This document shows positions 1 to 9,843 of a stretch of 64,000 nt of DNA, piece by piece (within the stretch, counting starts at the first letter, position 1; every line of letters begins with the position of its first letter). The stretch lies in contig CBDBHZ010000011.1 of assembly GCA_965205905.1 (NCBI GenBank), positions 558,001 to 622,000 on the forward strand, read 5' to 3'. The DNA comes from JAHZMA01 sp965205905. GTDB lineage: Bacteria; Pseudomonadota; Alphaproteobacteria; JABAAW01; JAHZMA01. Position numbers and translations under genes: made by a program. Below the pieces are notes generated by a model. It was not told the origin of the DNA and searched no databases. It was given only the letters and a program-made list of their open reading frames with translations.

Positions 1-2
1 CG

Positions 3-806
3 GATGATGTGATAAATTTGGTTGGCATTATTGCCGAAACCGTCGGACAAAAATTCACCAAAACCCATATAGAGGGCGCGGAAAATATTGCTAAAATTTG
101 CACGCAAACGGGCGTTAAAAGATTAATCCATTTCTCAGCGATTGGCGCATCGGAAAATAGCAATATCAAATATGCCAAAAGCAAGGCGTTAGGCGAGGCA
201 CAGGTGAATAAAGCTTTCCCTGATGCGATTATCATTCGCCCGTCTTTGGTGTTTGGAAAGTATGACCATTTTTTCAATATGATGGCACGCATTGCGCTTG
301 TATCGCCAATTATTCCACTGATTGGTGGTGGCGAGACAAAGTTTCAGCCGATTTATGCCGGCGATTTAGCGGTGGCAGTGCATCATCTCTTGCTAGAAAA
401 AAAGCCGAAACATAAAATTTATGAATTGGGCGGCCCTGATATTGTATCGATGAAAGAAATGATGCGGATTATGGTTGGCGAAATTGGCTATCAGCGGATT
501 GTATTATCAGTGCCATTATGGCTATCGTTGCTGATGGGGCGTTTTTTGAACCTATTGCCAAAACCACCTTTAACAGTTGAGCAGGTGCGGTTATTACAAC
601 AAGATAATATTGCCGATAGCCGTGTGGCGGGCTTGGCTGAATTGGGAATTCAACCACAGACTTTGGGCAGTATCTTGCCATCTTATATGGATGCTTATTG
701 CAAGGGCGGACGCTATGCGTCACTGCGCCATCACTATCATTCGGAATTATTATCGCAAGAAATCACCGAAGATAGAAAAATCATCGACGCCAATAAGGCG
801 GAATAA
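3..806 (+). CDS. NDUFA9-like NAD(P)-binding protein (5' end outside window)
   Basis: The reading frame is open to the left edge (Asp-Asp-Val-Ile-Asn), so the start and the N-terminal Rossmann glycine motif lie outside the window. What remains resembles the atypical short-chain dehydrogenase/epimerase family related to the complex I 39-kDa subunit NDUFA9. Visible family signs are FSAIGAS, then YAKSKALGE, which matches the YxxxK region, and IIRPSLVFG. In mitochondria this family binds NADPH and stabilises complex I; in bacteria its role is less certain. It runs toward uppP, with one base between the two stops. Family assignment is good; the bacterial function is inferred. Confidence 0.85.
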   Translation, partial: DDVINLVGIIAETVGQKFTKTHIEGAENIAKICTQTGVKRLIHFSAIGASENSNIKYAKSKALGEAQVNKAFPDAIIIRPSLVFGKYDHFFNMMARIALVSPIIPLIGGGETKFQPIYAGDLAVAVHHLLLEKKPKHKIYELGGPDIVSMKEMMRIMVGEIGYQRIVLSVPLWLSLLMGRFLNLLPKPPLTVEQVRLLQQDNIADSRVAGLAELGIQPQTLGSILPSYMDAYCKGGRYASLRHHYHSELLSQEITEDRKIIDANKAE

Positions 807-807
807 C

Positions 808-1620
808 TTAAATAAAGGCGATAATCACAACGCCTAATAAAATGCGATAAATAATAAACGGCATAAAGCTAAATTTCTGTAACCAACGCATCAATAGCCA
901 GACCGCGATAAAGGCAAAAATCGCTGATGCGATGAAGGCAAATAGAAAATGCGCCCAGAAAAAACCATCTTTATTGCTACTTAATTGCTCGGCAATGCTT
1001 AACAGCCCCGAAACGCCGATAATCGGAATCGCCAGCAACATCGAGAACCTTGCGGCTTCGGTGCGCTGCCAACCTAAAAAACGGGCGGCAGTCATGGTGA
1101 TGCCAGAACGGCTCACGCCCGGTATCAGTGCCAAAATTTGAGCAAAGCCAATGGTGAGTGCTGCTTTATTGCTGATGATAATATCGTTTCGTTGTGCCAT
1201 ACGGTCTGCCCATGCCAGTAACAATCCGAATAGAATCGAGCATAAGGCAATGATGAAGGGCGCGCGCAAATAAATCTCAATAATATCTTTTAAGAAAAAA
1301 CCAACCAAGCCCGCTGGAATGGTGGCGATGATGATATGCCATGAAAGTAAATCAGATTGTGTTAAGTCATTCATGTTTGTTTTGCGGAATATCTTCGAAC
1401 ATAAAGTAAAAAATCCCAATATGATGCGGTAAATATCGGCACGTAGATAAAAGATAATCGCCAGTAACGAGCCTAAATGCAGTGCAATATCAATCTCCAA
1501 CCCCTGATAACCCCATTGTAAAAAATAGGGAAGTAAAATAAGGTGCGCCGACGAGCTAATCGGTAAAAATTCGGTGATGCCTTGCACAAAGGCAAGAAAT
1601 GTTAATTGCAAATAATCCAT
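808..1620 (-). CDS. uppP: Undecaprenyl-diphosphate phosphatase
   Basis: A 270-residue integral membrane protein of normal length for the BacA/UppP family. It dephosphorylates undecaprenyl pyrophosphate to recycle the lipid carrier for peptidoglycan and other wall polymers. Both signature regions are present: GITEFLPISSSAHL near residues 14-27, and PGVSRSGITMTAARFLGW near residue 165, which holds the catalytic Ser/Arg motif. Several hydrophobic segments follow the expected pattern. It starts three bases after the stop of the upstream sugar-dehydrogenase gene, so the two are probably co-transcribed. It converges with the NDUFA9-like gene. Confidence 0.96.
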   Translation of the reverse strand: MDYLQLTFLAFVQGITEFLPISSSAHLILLPYFLQWGYQGLEIDIALHLGSLLAIIFYLRADIYRIILGFFTLCSKIFRKTNMNDLTQSDLLSWHIIIATIPAGLVGFFLKDIIEIYLRAPFIIALCSILFGLLLAWADRMAQRNDIIISNKAALTIGFAQILALIPGVSRSGITMTAARFLGWQRTEAARFSMLLAIPIIGVSGLLSIAEQLSSNKDGFFWAHFLFAFIASAIFAFIAVWLLMRWLQKFSFMPFIIYRILLGVVIIAFI

Positions 1621-1622
1621 GA

Positions 1623-3122
1623 TTATTGGTTTAAGGCTTTGATAATTAAAATTGATTTAGCATCTTCATGATAGGCAATCACAACATTTAATGTATCAAT
1701 ATAAATCAAATCACGAATCCTGCCATCTAGTTCAAACACATCTTTTTCTTTAATTGAATAATCATCATTAAGAATAAAGTGAGTGATGCCATTACCACCT
1801 GATTGTGGGTCGGGGTCACTACCTGTCAATGCGGCAACCAATATTTGTTTATCGTTGATTTGATTAAATTTTTTCGGTAGTTGAATGATTTGTGAGATAG
1901 CGATTGAAGGCGTGTAGTAACGAAGCGGTTCTATGAAGCCATATTCCTGATGCGAGGTTTTGAAAACATTCTCATCGGTTTCGGGGTCATAATCGTAGAC
2001 AAACCCATAAGATGCAATCGGCCAACCAAAATTTTCTATATCACCATCAGGGTCGCGATTCAAATTAATCTCATCACCACCCAACGGACCATGCTCGGTG
2101 GATAGAATGATATCTTCTTGCTTGTTATAGTAAAGCCCTTGAGGGTTTCGATGTCCGATTGAAATAATATCACGTGAATAAGTTTTCTCGTCAATGGCGA
2201 AAATTTTACCATGTGTATTATTATTTTGCGTCTCTTTTTGAGAATCGCCTGTTGATACTAAAATTTTACCATTTTTATAGTCAACTATCCTACCACCGCT
2301 TAATGTATAATCAATTAAAAAATCTTCTGTTTCTTGATTTTTAAAATAAGTTTGGTCACAGGCATCGGGTGCAAAGATTTGCTTAAATTCTATTTTTTCT
2401 GTGTTAAGCGTGCCTGCTAAAAATACCGTGCCGTAGCATTCAGGGTTAGGAGCGATATTTATTGATACATATATTTTATTATTTTTAATAAATAAATCCC
2501 TGATATTATTATCATAATCATCAAAATTGGGGTCAAGAAATTCACCTAAATTAGAAGCGATTGTATATGCCTCTAATTGATTACCATAGATGGTTTGTTC
2601 GGTTAAATCGATACTGCCTAATATGCCCTCACCCACAATAAAAAATAATTTATCATTATGGTAATGTAGATACATTCTAGCACTATATTCATCTAATATA
2701 TCAGCAAAAATATCGGCCTGAAAGTAATTTAAATCATATTGTTTATCATTGATTGTTTTTTGCTGTTGTTTAATTTGTGTAAAAAAAAGAGCTTCGCGGT
2801 TATGTTTGAGATGGCTGGCTATCCATTGTTGTTGCAAGTTAATTTTGGGTGCAATATTTTCGTGGGTAGCAGATTTAGAGAATACAGGATTATTAAGAAT
2901 TTCGTTTTTCATTAATTCGTGATTACGAACGATAAAAATTTTTTCTTTAATAAATATTTTTATTGTTGTCTTAAAACTATCCCCATGTCGTTGGGCATAG
3001 AAAATATTTTCAATCGAACTTGTAATCATATTTCTTGAAAAACTAATATATCCAACTACGATTAATGTAAGGATAAAAATTGCAAAAATGAAGATATTTC
3101 TTTTTGATAAATATTTTTGCAT
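1623..3122 (-). CDS. Membrane-anchored PQQ-type sugar dehydrogenase-like protein
   Basis: A 499-residue protein with one N-terminal hydrophobic segment (about residues 10-28) and a large presumably periplasmic domain. The segment GHRNPQGLYYNKQEDIILS followed by TEHGPLGGDEINL is the hallmark of glucose/sorbosone dehydrogenases of the soluble-PQQ beta-propeller family (as in E. coli YliI). The usual reaction is oxidation of aldose sugars with PQQ. The family core is recognisable, but the N-terminal 150 residues and several insertions are divergent, so substrate and even cofactor use are uncertain. It is the upstream gene of a probable two-gene unit with uppP. Local base composition is AT-rich compared with uppP. 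Confidence 0.75.
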   Translation of the reverse strand: MQKYLSKRNIFIFAIFILTLIVVGYISFSRNMITSSIENIFYAQRHGDSFKTTIKIFIKEKIFIVRNHELMKNEILNNPVFSKSATHENIAPKINLQQQWIASHLKHNREALFFTQIKQQQKTINDKQYDLNYFQADIFADILDEYSARMYLHYHNDKLFFIVGEGILGSIDLTEQTIYGNQLEAYTIASNLGEFLDPNFDDYDNNIRDLFIKNNKIYVSINIAPNPECYGTVFLAGTLNTEKIEFKQIFAPDACDQTYFKNQETEDFLIDYTLSGGRIVDYKNGKILVSTGDSQKETQNNNTHGKIFAIDEKTYSRDIISIGHRNPQGLYYNKQEDIILSTEHGPLGGDEINLNRDPDGDIENFGWPIASYGFVYDYDPETDENVFKTSHQEYGFIEPLRYYTPSIAISQIIQLPKKFNQINDKQILVAALTGSDPDPQSGGNGITHFILNDDYSIKEKDVFELDGRIRDLIYIDTLNVVIAYHEDAKSILIIKALNQ

Positions 3123-3231
3123 TGCATGAATCTTTCTCTAACAATTATGGGTAATTTACGATATTGATTTAATGCCATTAAGCGGTTATTGTCAAGAGTG
3201 AGATAAAAAAAGTTATTAAGGAGGCACTATC

Positions 3232-3876
3232 ATGGCCCAAGCAAAAAAACAAACACTCAATACTTTATCGCAAGCCAGTAATTTCAAACTAGGCGAAAGT
3301 TCGGAGCAGCATTATAATCAATGGTCGGAACATTATGATAATGAATTGATTGATGAGTTGGGCTATTTAGCACCAAAAATTGCCACCGAAGCATTTGCTG
3401 ATGTGGTGGAAGAAAGACACGCCGAGATTATTGATTTTGGCTGTGGCACGGGGCTTGTAGGCGTGCAATTACAAAAGCTAGAATTTACAATGATTGATGG
3501 GGTGGATATTGCCCAAGGCATGTTAGACAAGGCAGCGGAAAAAAACATCTATCGCAAGCTTGCCCAAGCCGACCTCACCCAACCATTATTGATGGAAGAT
3601 AATTTTTACGATGCAGGCCTATGTGTTGGCTCGATGGGGGCGGGGCATGTTGAGGCTGAGCATCTTACCGAAATGTTACGCGTGATTAAGCCAGAAGCTG
3701 TGCTGATAATCTTTATGAATGAAGGATTCTATCGGGATAATCGCTTCGACCAACGTTTGGCAAAACATGAAAGCGAAGGCAGATGGCACATTATCAAAAG
3801 CAGGCAGGTTAATTATATGGAATCAGTTGAACGGGCAGGGCGATTGATTGTTGGACGCAAAAGCCCGCTAAGATGA
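3232..3876 (+). CDS. Class I SAM-dependent methyltransferase
   Basis: A 214-residue protein with the class I methyltransferase motif I IIDFGCGTGLVGVQL at about residues 64-78, then VDIAQGMLDKA, the acidic loop of motif II, and a post-motif segment ADLTQPL. It resembles small Williams-Beuren-region-type (WBSCR27-like) methyltransferases, but the substrate cannot be told. A strong ribosome binding site, AAGGAGG, lies about 8 bases before the ATG. It is monocistronic and converges with the ankyrin gene, with only one base between stops. Confidence 0.82.
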   Translation: MAQAKKQTLNTLSQASNFKLGESSEQHYNQWSEHYDNELIDELGYLAPKIATEAFADVVEERHAEIIDFGCGTGLVGVQLQKLEFTMIDGVDIAQGMLDKAAEKNIYRKLAQADLTQPLLMEDNFYDAGLCVGSMGAGHVEAEHLTEMLRVIKPEAVLIIFMNEGFYRDNRFDQRLAKHESEGRWHIIKSRQVNYMESVERAGRLIVGRKSPLR

Positions 3877-3877
3877 T

Positions 3878-4825
3878 TTAGTTGCTACCATTAGCCTCAA
3901 TAAATTTATCCACATCGATTTTATCATTCGCCAAATCATCGATAAATTGCAACAACATTGCTTTTCGTTGTTCTTCTGTTAAATCCTCATTTCTGGTAAG
4001 CTGGTCGGCATAGAGCGCATGTGCATAATCAAGATTATCGAACATATCATCACGTTGGTCTAAAAATTGACCAGCAACATCATTAGCGCGTGGCGCACGT
4101 GGCATAGGGCGTGGCAGTCTCGCGGTTTTGTGTTTTTTAACCAACAAATCAATTATTTTTTGCCATTCAGTTGGATTTTCTGCTGTTTGCAAATGCTCTT
4201 TGGCAAAATCAACACTATCAGAATCATTAACAGCTTTGGCGCGCGGATTTGCACCTGCTTTCAACAAGGATTTAACGATTTGCGAATATCCGTTGAGTGA
4301 CGCCATTATCAGCGGGGTAACGCCATTATAATGCGATTGGCTATTGGGACTTGCGCCTGCTTTTAACAAAATATCAACAATATCCGCATAGCCTTCGCCT
4401 GCTGCGAATGTAAGACTGGACATGCCTTTGGCGGATTTTACATTTATATCAGCACCCGCCTTAATCAATAATTTTATCATTTCAGGCGAATTGCGATAAG
4501 TTGCGATAAATATAGGCGTCACATTATTACCTGCTTTGGCATTCACATCAGCACCTTTGCCAATCAAATATTTGGCAATCACCAGCTGACTGAAATCGGC
4601 GGCCTGATGCACAGCGGTATAGCCATATTCATCGGCAACCACCAAATAATAACTGGCACTATCTTCTTCAACAAAATGTTTGACCTCATCTAAATTACCA
4701 TTTTCGATGGCTTCAAACATCAATGCTTGCCCTTGTCCGGGCAGTGCAATTACTTCTGCACCAGCGTAAGATGGTAACAATAACACCAATAAAGGATAAA
4801 AAATGTTTGGTAAAAATTTTCTCAT
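3878..4825 (-). CDS. Exported ankyrin-repeat protein
   Basis: The chosen ATG is preceded by AAGGAGA at a good distance and gives a clean signal peptide (MRKFLPNIFYPLLVLLLPS, then AGA), so the protein of about 315 residues is likely exported; the frame is open a further 18 codons upstream. At least four to five ankyrin repeats follow, with typical strings such as GADVNAKAGNNVTPIFIAT, GADINVKSAKGMSSLTFAA and GASPNSQSHYNGVTPLIMA. The C-terminal 100 residues are charged and without a recognised domain. Ankyrin proteins bind other proteins; no partner is evident. Confidence 0.85.
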   Translation of the reverse strand: MRKFLPNIFYPLLVLLLPSYAGAEVIALPGQGQALMFEAIENGNLDEVKHFVEEDSASYYLVVADEYGYTAVHQAADFSQLVIAKYLIGKGADVNAKAGNNVTPIFIATYRNSPEMIKLLIKAGADINVKSAKGMSSLTFAAGEGYADIVDILLKAGASPNSQSHYNGVTPLIMASLNGYSQIVKSLLKAGANPRAKAVNDSDSVDFAKEHLQTAENPTEWQKIIDLLVKKHKTARLPRPMPRAPRANDVAGQFLDQRDDMFDNLDYAHALYADQLTRNEDLTEEQRKAMLLQFIDDLANDKIDVDKFIEANGSN

Positions 4826-4887
4826 GGTAAATCTCCTTATTACCTTATTTAAATCTAAGAATAGCACATAATATGACATATGACAAA

Positions 4888-5343
4888 TTACAAATTACAC
4901 CAGCTTTTGCGCCCTTCGCGATAAAGATACGGACGGGCGTAATTTTCGTCTAACATCACCGCACCAACATCCTCACCATTTTCAGTGCTAACATCGGCGA
5001 TAATTCTACCCGCATAAGTGCCAAGCTCTATCTGATACAACGTCACCATACTGCCTTCTGGGATTAATTCTATCAATCGTTGTTTGGCTTGTTGCGCTTT
5101 TTGTTTCTCACTGGCACATTTGCCTCTGATTTCGGGGGTATCAATACCACGTAACCGCACCCTTGCCTCAATAGAATGTTGCGGCCACGAAAAAATTTGC
5201 GCGGTAAAAGTATCGCCATCATAAATACTGAGAACTTTGGCATGATAGCCACTAGGATAATCTGGCTTTGCTTGGGCAAAAGCAATAACACCAGATGCAA
5301 AAATCGCGACAATAAAAATAGCAAGGAAAGAACGAAAAAGCAT
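4888..5343 (-). CDS. Secreted thermonuclease-like (SNase) protein
   Basis: About 151 residues: a signal peptide ending near AFAQA and one staphylococcal-nuclease fold domain. SNase motifs are visible: YDGDTF, then RVRLRGIDTPEIRGKC with the catalytic Arg and Glu, then GRIIADV with the second Arg. Such proteins cleave DNA or RNA outside the cytoplasm in a Ca-dependent way. The ATG at 5343 is preferred over the TTG 12 bases earlier because GAGA lies 6-7 bases upstream. A second SNase-type gene occurs at 27287-27853. The gene sits 62 bases upstream of the ankyrin gene on the same strand. Confidence 0.87.
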   Translation of the reverse strand: MLFRSFLAIFIVAIFASGVIAFAQAKPDYPSGYHAKVLSIYDGDTFTAQIFSWPQHSIEARVRLRGIDTPEIRGKCASEKQKAQQAKQRLIELIPEGSMVTLYQIELGTYAGRIIADVSTENGEDVGAVMLDENYARPYLYREGRKSWCNL

Positions 5344-5420
5344 TAATAATCTCAAAAAAATAACTATGTTCTATTTTTATACTGTATGTTTTTGTAAAAT
5401 GCAAGTCTATTTTAATGTTT

Positions 5421-6029
5421 CTATAAAAAATAAGCAGGCAGGATTGAGGCAAGTAATAACACCGACATGGTGATATTGAAAACCCGTTGCCATAGGGGGC
5501 GGCGTAAAAAACGTTTCAGCAATGCGCCAAAACTTAGCCATGTGGTGGCTGCAAATATTGTGGCAATGGCAAACGGCACTAAAAAATAAAATGCTTGGTC
5601 TAAAATGCTATGGGCGGGGTTGATATAAAGCGAGATTGCGGTGCTGACCACAATCCATGATTTGGGATTCAGCCATTGCCATAAAAACATATTGATAAAA
5701 TTCGGATGATTCGCCTTGCCATCATCTCCGCTATCCAACTTATTAATCGGCGCAAAAGCGATTTTATAACTCAGCCATAAGAGCAAAGCAAAGCCGATGA
5801 TTTTGATGATGGTGAACAGAGAATCAATATTGGCGGCGGCATTGCCGATGGTAAGGGTAATCACAAAACATAGTGGCAGAAAGCCACAAACCACGCCTAG
5901 CATGGTCGGCAAGCCTTTGCGGAATCCAACCTGACTGCCCGTTGCCGCCAATATAATATTATTAGGTCCGGGTGTTACCGCCCCCACCGATGCAAAAATT
6001 GCTAAACTGATTAATTGTTCGTAAGCCAT
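5421..6029 (-). CDS. LysE/RhtB family amino-acid exporter
   Basis: About 202 residues with six hydrophobic segments. The family signature ASVGAVTPGPNNIILAATG is close to the N-terminus, followed by GFRKGLPTMLGVVCGF. LysE/RhtB proteins export amino acids or related small molecules across the inner membrane. The substrate is not predictable. Start choice is uncertain: ATG at 6029 fits the usual family N-terminus, but in-frame codons up to 6065 exist and neither has a strong ribosome binding site. Divergent from the chemoreceptor array. Confidence 0.87.
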   Translation of the reverse strand: MAYEQLISLAIFASVGAVTPGPNNIILAATGSQVGFRKGLPTMLGVVCGFLPLCFVITLTIGNAAANIDSLFTIIKIIGFALLLWLSYKIAFAPINKLDSGDDGKANHPNFINMFLWQWLNPKSWIVVSTAISLYINPAHSILDQAFYFLVPFAIATIFAATTWLSFGALLKRFLRRPLWQRVFNITMSVLLLASILPAYFL

Positions 6030-6095
6030 AATCAATGTTATGACGTATCGCATCTTTTTTTGCAATTCTATTTTTGCAATGACATTTATTATGGC

Positions 6096-6124
6096 TTGCG
6101 ATTCATATGATTGAGGCTTATAAT
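6096..6124 (+). promoter_or_regulatory. Sigma-70-type promoter of first chemoreceptor pair
   Basis: TTGCGA, 17-base spacer, TATAAT, about 45 bases before the first chemoreceptor ATG. The surrounding sequence, including the downstream ATGAGCGGAG leader, is repeated before the third receptor, so the promoter was duplicated with the genes. Confidence 0.65.
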
Positions 6125-6173
6125 GGCGTGTTATATTATAATAATGAGCGGAGGAAACAATTTGCGCTTTATT

Positions 6174-7939
6174 ATGGCATTAAAACATTTTAATTGGCGC
6201 AATTTATTGAGTTGGCGTGTGTGGCCTCCTGTGCTTACCATAGTATTAGCTTTGCTTTTATCATGCAATTGCCGGTGTTAGCCGAATCGCTTTTTCAAAA
6301 CGCAATACGCTTAGTAGCAGATGATAATTTCCCTGAATATAGAGCAAGACGGTCGTTCTATACAGCAAAACTGGTGGAATATGTAGAAGGTGATTGGGAT
6401 GATGCGGATAAGGTGAGGTCTATCGGCGGGCATCGTGATTATGAGAGCCGTGGCAATGCTCTGTTTAAAGGGCGTAATGAGAACAGACAATTTAAATCAT
6501 ACTCGATTATTCCTTGGGACGATAAAAGCGAAGCACCGCCTGATATAGAATCATATGGTGATTATAAAGCGAAATTACAGCAAGACCCTAATGCGCTTTA
6601 CCAATATTTTATTAGTGATTATGATTTATTAAACGATGAAGCTAGAAAAAATGCGTTGTTTTATCGGGGCTTTGTGCTTGATGTGATGCACGAAAATTGC
6701 GTAACTTGCCATAATAATCATCCCGATAGCCCAAAAACTGATTGGCAGGTGGGTGATATTGCAGGCTATATAATTTATACTGTAGATGCATCGCCTTATA
6801 CAGTCATTGCAAAAGCGACAACTATTTTTATTACAATTTTGCTGATTTTGCTATGTATCATTCCGAATATTAGCATGGTTGTTTTGCTCAATAGGCTGAT
6901 GATATCGCCAATGGCAAAATTGGCGGCCATTATGCAACAAGTGATTGCACGCAAACATGATAAAGCGGTGCCCTATCAAAAACGCAATGACGAGGTGGGG
7001 CGAATGGGAAGCGTATTGGCACGGTTGATTGTGTTTTTTGATGAGCGTGACCACGCATTAGAACAAGAAAATAAGCGTTTGCATGAAGTGCAAGAAAAAT
7101 TAGAAGAAAACGAGCGGTTGAAGATAGATTTCCAAAAAATGTTGGCATCTGCTTTCTCCGATATTAAAAAATCGGTAAAAACAGTTTATGATACCGCACA
7201 GATTGTATCGGATAATGCTGATTCTGCCACTAAAAATGTTGATATGGTGGCACAGAATATCACCACAGTCTCTGGCGATATTGGTAATGTTGCGAATAAT
7301 GGCAATCAACTCTCTGATGGCACGAAAATTATTTTGCAAGAAGTTGAAGAATCAAGGCGTCATGTCGGTAATACGATAGTCCAAACTGAAAAAGCCAATC
7401 AGCAAATTAATAATTTATCACAATCCACTCAAAATATTGGCGAAGTTGTAAGCCTGATTAAAGATATTGCCAATCAAACCAATCTATTGGCACTCAATGC
7501 TACCATTGAGGCGGCAAGGGCGGGCGAAGCGGGCAAAGGTTTCGCGGTGGTAGCAAACGAGGTGAAAAATCTTGCCAATCAAACCGCACAAGCAACTGAA
7601 GATGTGACCAGTCAGATTGAAACGATTCAAGCTGAAACCAGTGCAACGGTGGAGATGATTGTCTCAATCACCAAAACGATTATTGATACTGAGAAATTAT
7701 TTCAAACATTATCGCAAACAGTGAGTGAACGCGGTGATGCAGTTAAGAATATGGCGCAAATCGCTAATGACGGTAATCAAGAGATGCAAAATGTGATTAC
7801 CGAGCTTGAAAGCGTTACTGGTATAGTGGCTCATTCTGGCAAGGTAACGGAAACATTGTTTGAGCAGGTGGAAACCTTGCAAACATTATCCGAGCAACTT
7901 AATACCAGAATCAACGAATTTGTTGAGCAGCATAGTTAG
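6174..7939 (+). CDS. Methyl-accepting chemotaxis protein, haem-type sensor (copy A1; single frameshift)
   Basis: Transmembrane chemoreceptor of about 588 residues. From ATG 6174 the frame encodes a short cytoplasmic start (MALKHFNWRN) and TM1, then breaks; it continues in the frame used from about 6260. One missing T in the TTTT run at 6256-6259 explains this, judged by copy A2 at 9844. After TM1 comes a periplasmic domain with CVTCHNNHPDSPKTDW, the CxxCH motif typical of the Tll0287-like (DUF3365) sensor family, then TM2, a HAMP region (RNDEVGRMGSVLARL) and a signalling domain with the tip region QTNLLALNATIEAARAGEAG. Likely senses redox state or a gas through covalent haem; ligand unknown. 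Ten bases separate it from copy B1. Confidence 0.88.
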
Positions 7940-7948
7940 AGGGTATCA

Positions 7949-9721
7949 ATGATAAAATGGCGCACCATAAGAAGAGGGTTAAATTGGCGGTTTTCAATGC
8001 CAGTATTAGTGGTTGGCATGGCAGCATTGTTGAGTATTGTTTTGCCAAATTTGTTTGATTCGGGCTATCGGGTGGCGATGCAGTTGGCGGCAGATAAAGT
8101 TTTTGGTGTGCGGTTAGATGGGCAAACTTTGTACACTCAAACAATGTTAGCCCAAATTCAAGGTGATTGGGCTGATGAAGAGAGGGTGCGATTAATCAGC
8201 AGAGGGCATAGGGAATATGAACAAAAAATCAATCAGCAATTAACAGCTGTAAAAAAAGAAAGAGAGCTAGTTTTTTATCCGATTGAACGTTGGAACGACA
8301 CGAATGATAATGCGCCAACCAAATTGCCAGCCAGTTATGGTGACTATATCAGTTTTCTTACTGAAAACCCTGATAAGACTTATGGGGTTTATTTTGAAGA
8401 CCAAGACTTATTTACGGGCGAACCACGCGATGGCGCTGTATTTTTAGTAAGTATCAGGCCTGATGTGATGCAAGAAGCTTGCGTTACCTGCCATAATAAT
8501 CATCCTGATAGCCCAAAGAAAGATTGGCAGGTGGGCGATTTGGCGGGTTATTTGGCTTATACGCTGGATGTGAAAAACTATATTGGGGTTGCAAAGCAAC
8601 TGGCATATGGTATTGCGATTTTATTGCTTATTTTATGCATCATTCCCAGTATTGGTATGACCTTCTTGCTGAATCGATTGATGATATCGCCAATGGTGAA
8701 GTTGATTGCAATCATGCAACAAGTAACAACACGCGACCATGATGGCGCGGTGATTCCCTATCAAAAACGCAATGACGAGGTGGGGCAGATGTCAAACATG
8801 CTATCACGTTTGATTGTGTTTTTTGATGAGCGCGATAAAACATTAGAACAAGAAAATAAAAGATTATTGGAAGAGCAGCATCAAGCCGAACAACGGCAAA
8901 AGTCAGAAACAGAGTTTCAAAATATGACCGTAACCGATTTTGAGGCGATTAAGCAATCGGTGCAAACAGTCTATGATACAGCACGCACAGTATCGGACAA
9001 AGCTGATTCTGCGACTAAAAATGTTGATAGGGTGGCACAAAATATCACCACAGTTTCGGGCGATATTGTGAATGTTGCGGATACGGGCAATCAATTATCG
9101 GATAGCACGAAGATTATTCTGGAAGAGGTTGAAAAATCAAGAAAGCATATTAGTGATACGATATCTCAAACCGAACAAGCCAATCAGCAAATTAATAATT
9201 TATCAGCATCGACTCAAAATATTGGCGAGGTGGTTAATCTGATTAAAGATATTGCCAATCAAACCAATTTATTGGCACTCAACGCTACCATCGAAGCTGC
9301 GAGGGCAGGTGAAGCAGGCAAAGGTTTTGCAGTGGTCGCAAACGAGGTAAAAAATCTTGCGAATCAGACTGCAAAAGCCACCGAAGATGTTACCAGTCAG
9401 ATTGAAACGATTCAGATTGAAACCAGCGAAACGGTGGATATGATTGTATCCATCACCAAAACAATTATCGGTACTGAAAAATTATTTCAAAAATTATCGC
9501 ACACAGTGAGTGAGCGCGGTGATGCGATTAAGAATATGGCGGATATCGCGAATGCGGGCAATCAAGAAATGCAAGATGTGATTACCGAGCTTAATAATGT
9601 AACGGAGGTTGTTACCCATTCAGGGGAAATATCCGAAGCATTATTTGAGCAAGTGGAAACATTGCAAAAACTTGCTGATGACCTTAATGGCAGAATCGAT
9701 GATTTCGTGCAGAAGCAATAA
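7949..9721 (+). CDS. Methyl-accepting chemotaxis protein, haem-type sensor (copy B1)
   Basis: A 590-residue receptor: TM1 near residues 15-35, periplasmic domain with CVTCHNNHPDSPKKDW near residue 180, TM2 (AYGIAILLLILCIIPSIGM), HAMP, coiled coil, and the conserved signalling tip QTNLLALNATIEAARAG. The N-terminal 160 residues differ strongly from copy A1, whereas TM2 to the C-terminus is nearly the same. Intact, with ATG ten bases after A1, so translated from one transcript. Different periplasmic parts with a shared haem motif suggest A and B types sense related but not identical signals, or form mixed arrays; this is inference. Confidence 0.92.
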   Translation: MIKWRTIRRGLNWRFSMPVLVVGMAALLSIVLPNLFDSGYRVAMQLAADKVFGVRLDGQTLYTQTMLAQIQGDWADEERVRLISRGHREYEQKINQQLTAVKKERELVFYPIERWNDTNDNAPTKLPASYGDYISFLTENPDKTYGVYFEDQDLFTGEPRDGAVFLVSIRPDVMQEACVTCHNNHPDSPKKDWQVGDLAGYLAYTLDVKNYIGVAKQLAYGIAILLLILCIIPSIGMTFLLNRLMISPMVKLIAIMQQVTTRDHDGAVIPYQKRNDEVGQMSNMLSRLIVFFDERDKTLEQENKRLLEEQHQAEQRQKSETEFQNMTVTDFEAIKQSVQTVYDTARTVSDKADSATKNVDRVAQNITTVSGDIVNVADTGNQLSDSTKIILEEVEKSRKHISDTISQTEQANQQINNLSASTQNIGEVVNLIKDIANQTNLLALNATIEAARAGEAGKGFAVVANEVKNLANQTAKATEDVTSQIETIQIETSETVDMIVSITKTIIGTEKLFQKLSHTVSERGDAIKNMADIANAGNQEMQDVITELNNVTEVVTHSGEISEALFEQVETLQKLADDLNGRIDDFVQKQ

Positions 9722-9763
9722 CCTATTTTTTTTATTCTCTGTCGCATGATATGCAATTATGAC

Positions 9764-9793
9764 TTGCGATTTACATGAATAATGCATTATAAT
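9764..9793 (+). promoter_or_regulatory. Sigma-70-type promoter of second chemoreceptor pair
   Basis: TTGCGA, 18-base spacer, TATAAT. It is the duplicate of the site at 6096-6124, followed by the same ATGAGCGGAG-type leader, about 50 bases before the start of copy A2. Confidence 0.62.
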
Positions 9794-9843
9794 GGCGCGT
9801 AACATTAAATAATAATGAGCGGAGAAAACAGGTTGCGCCTATT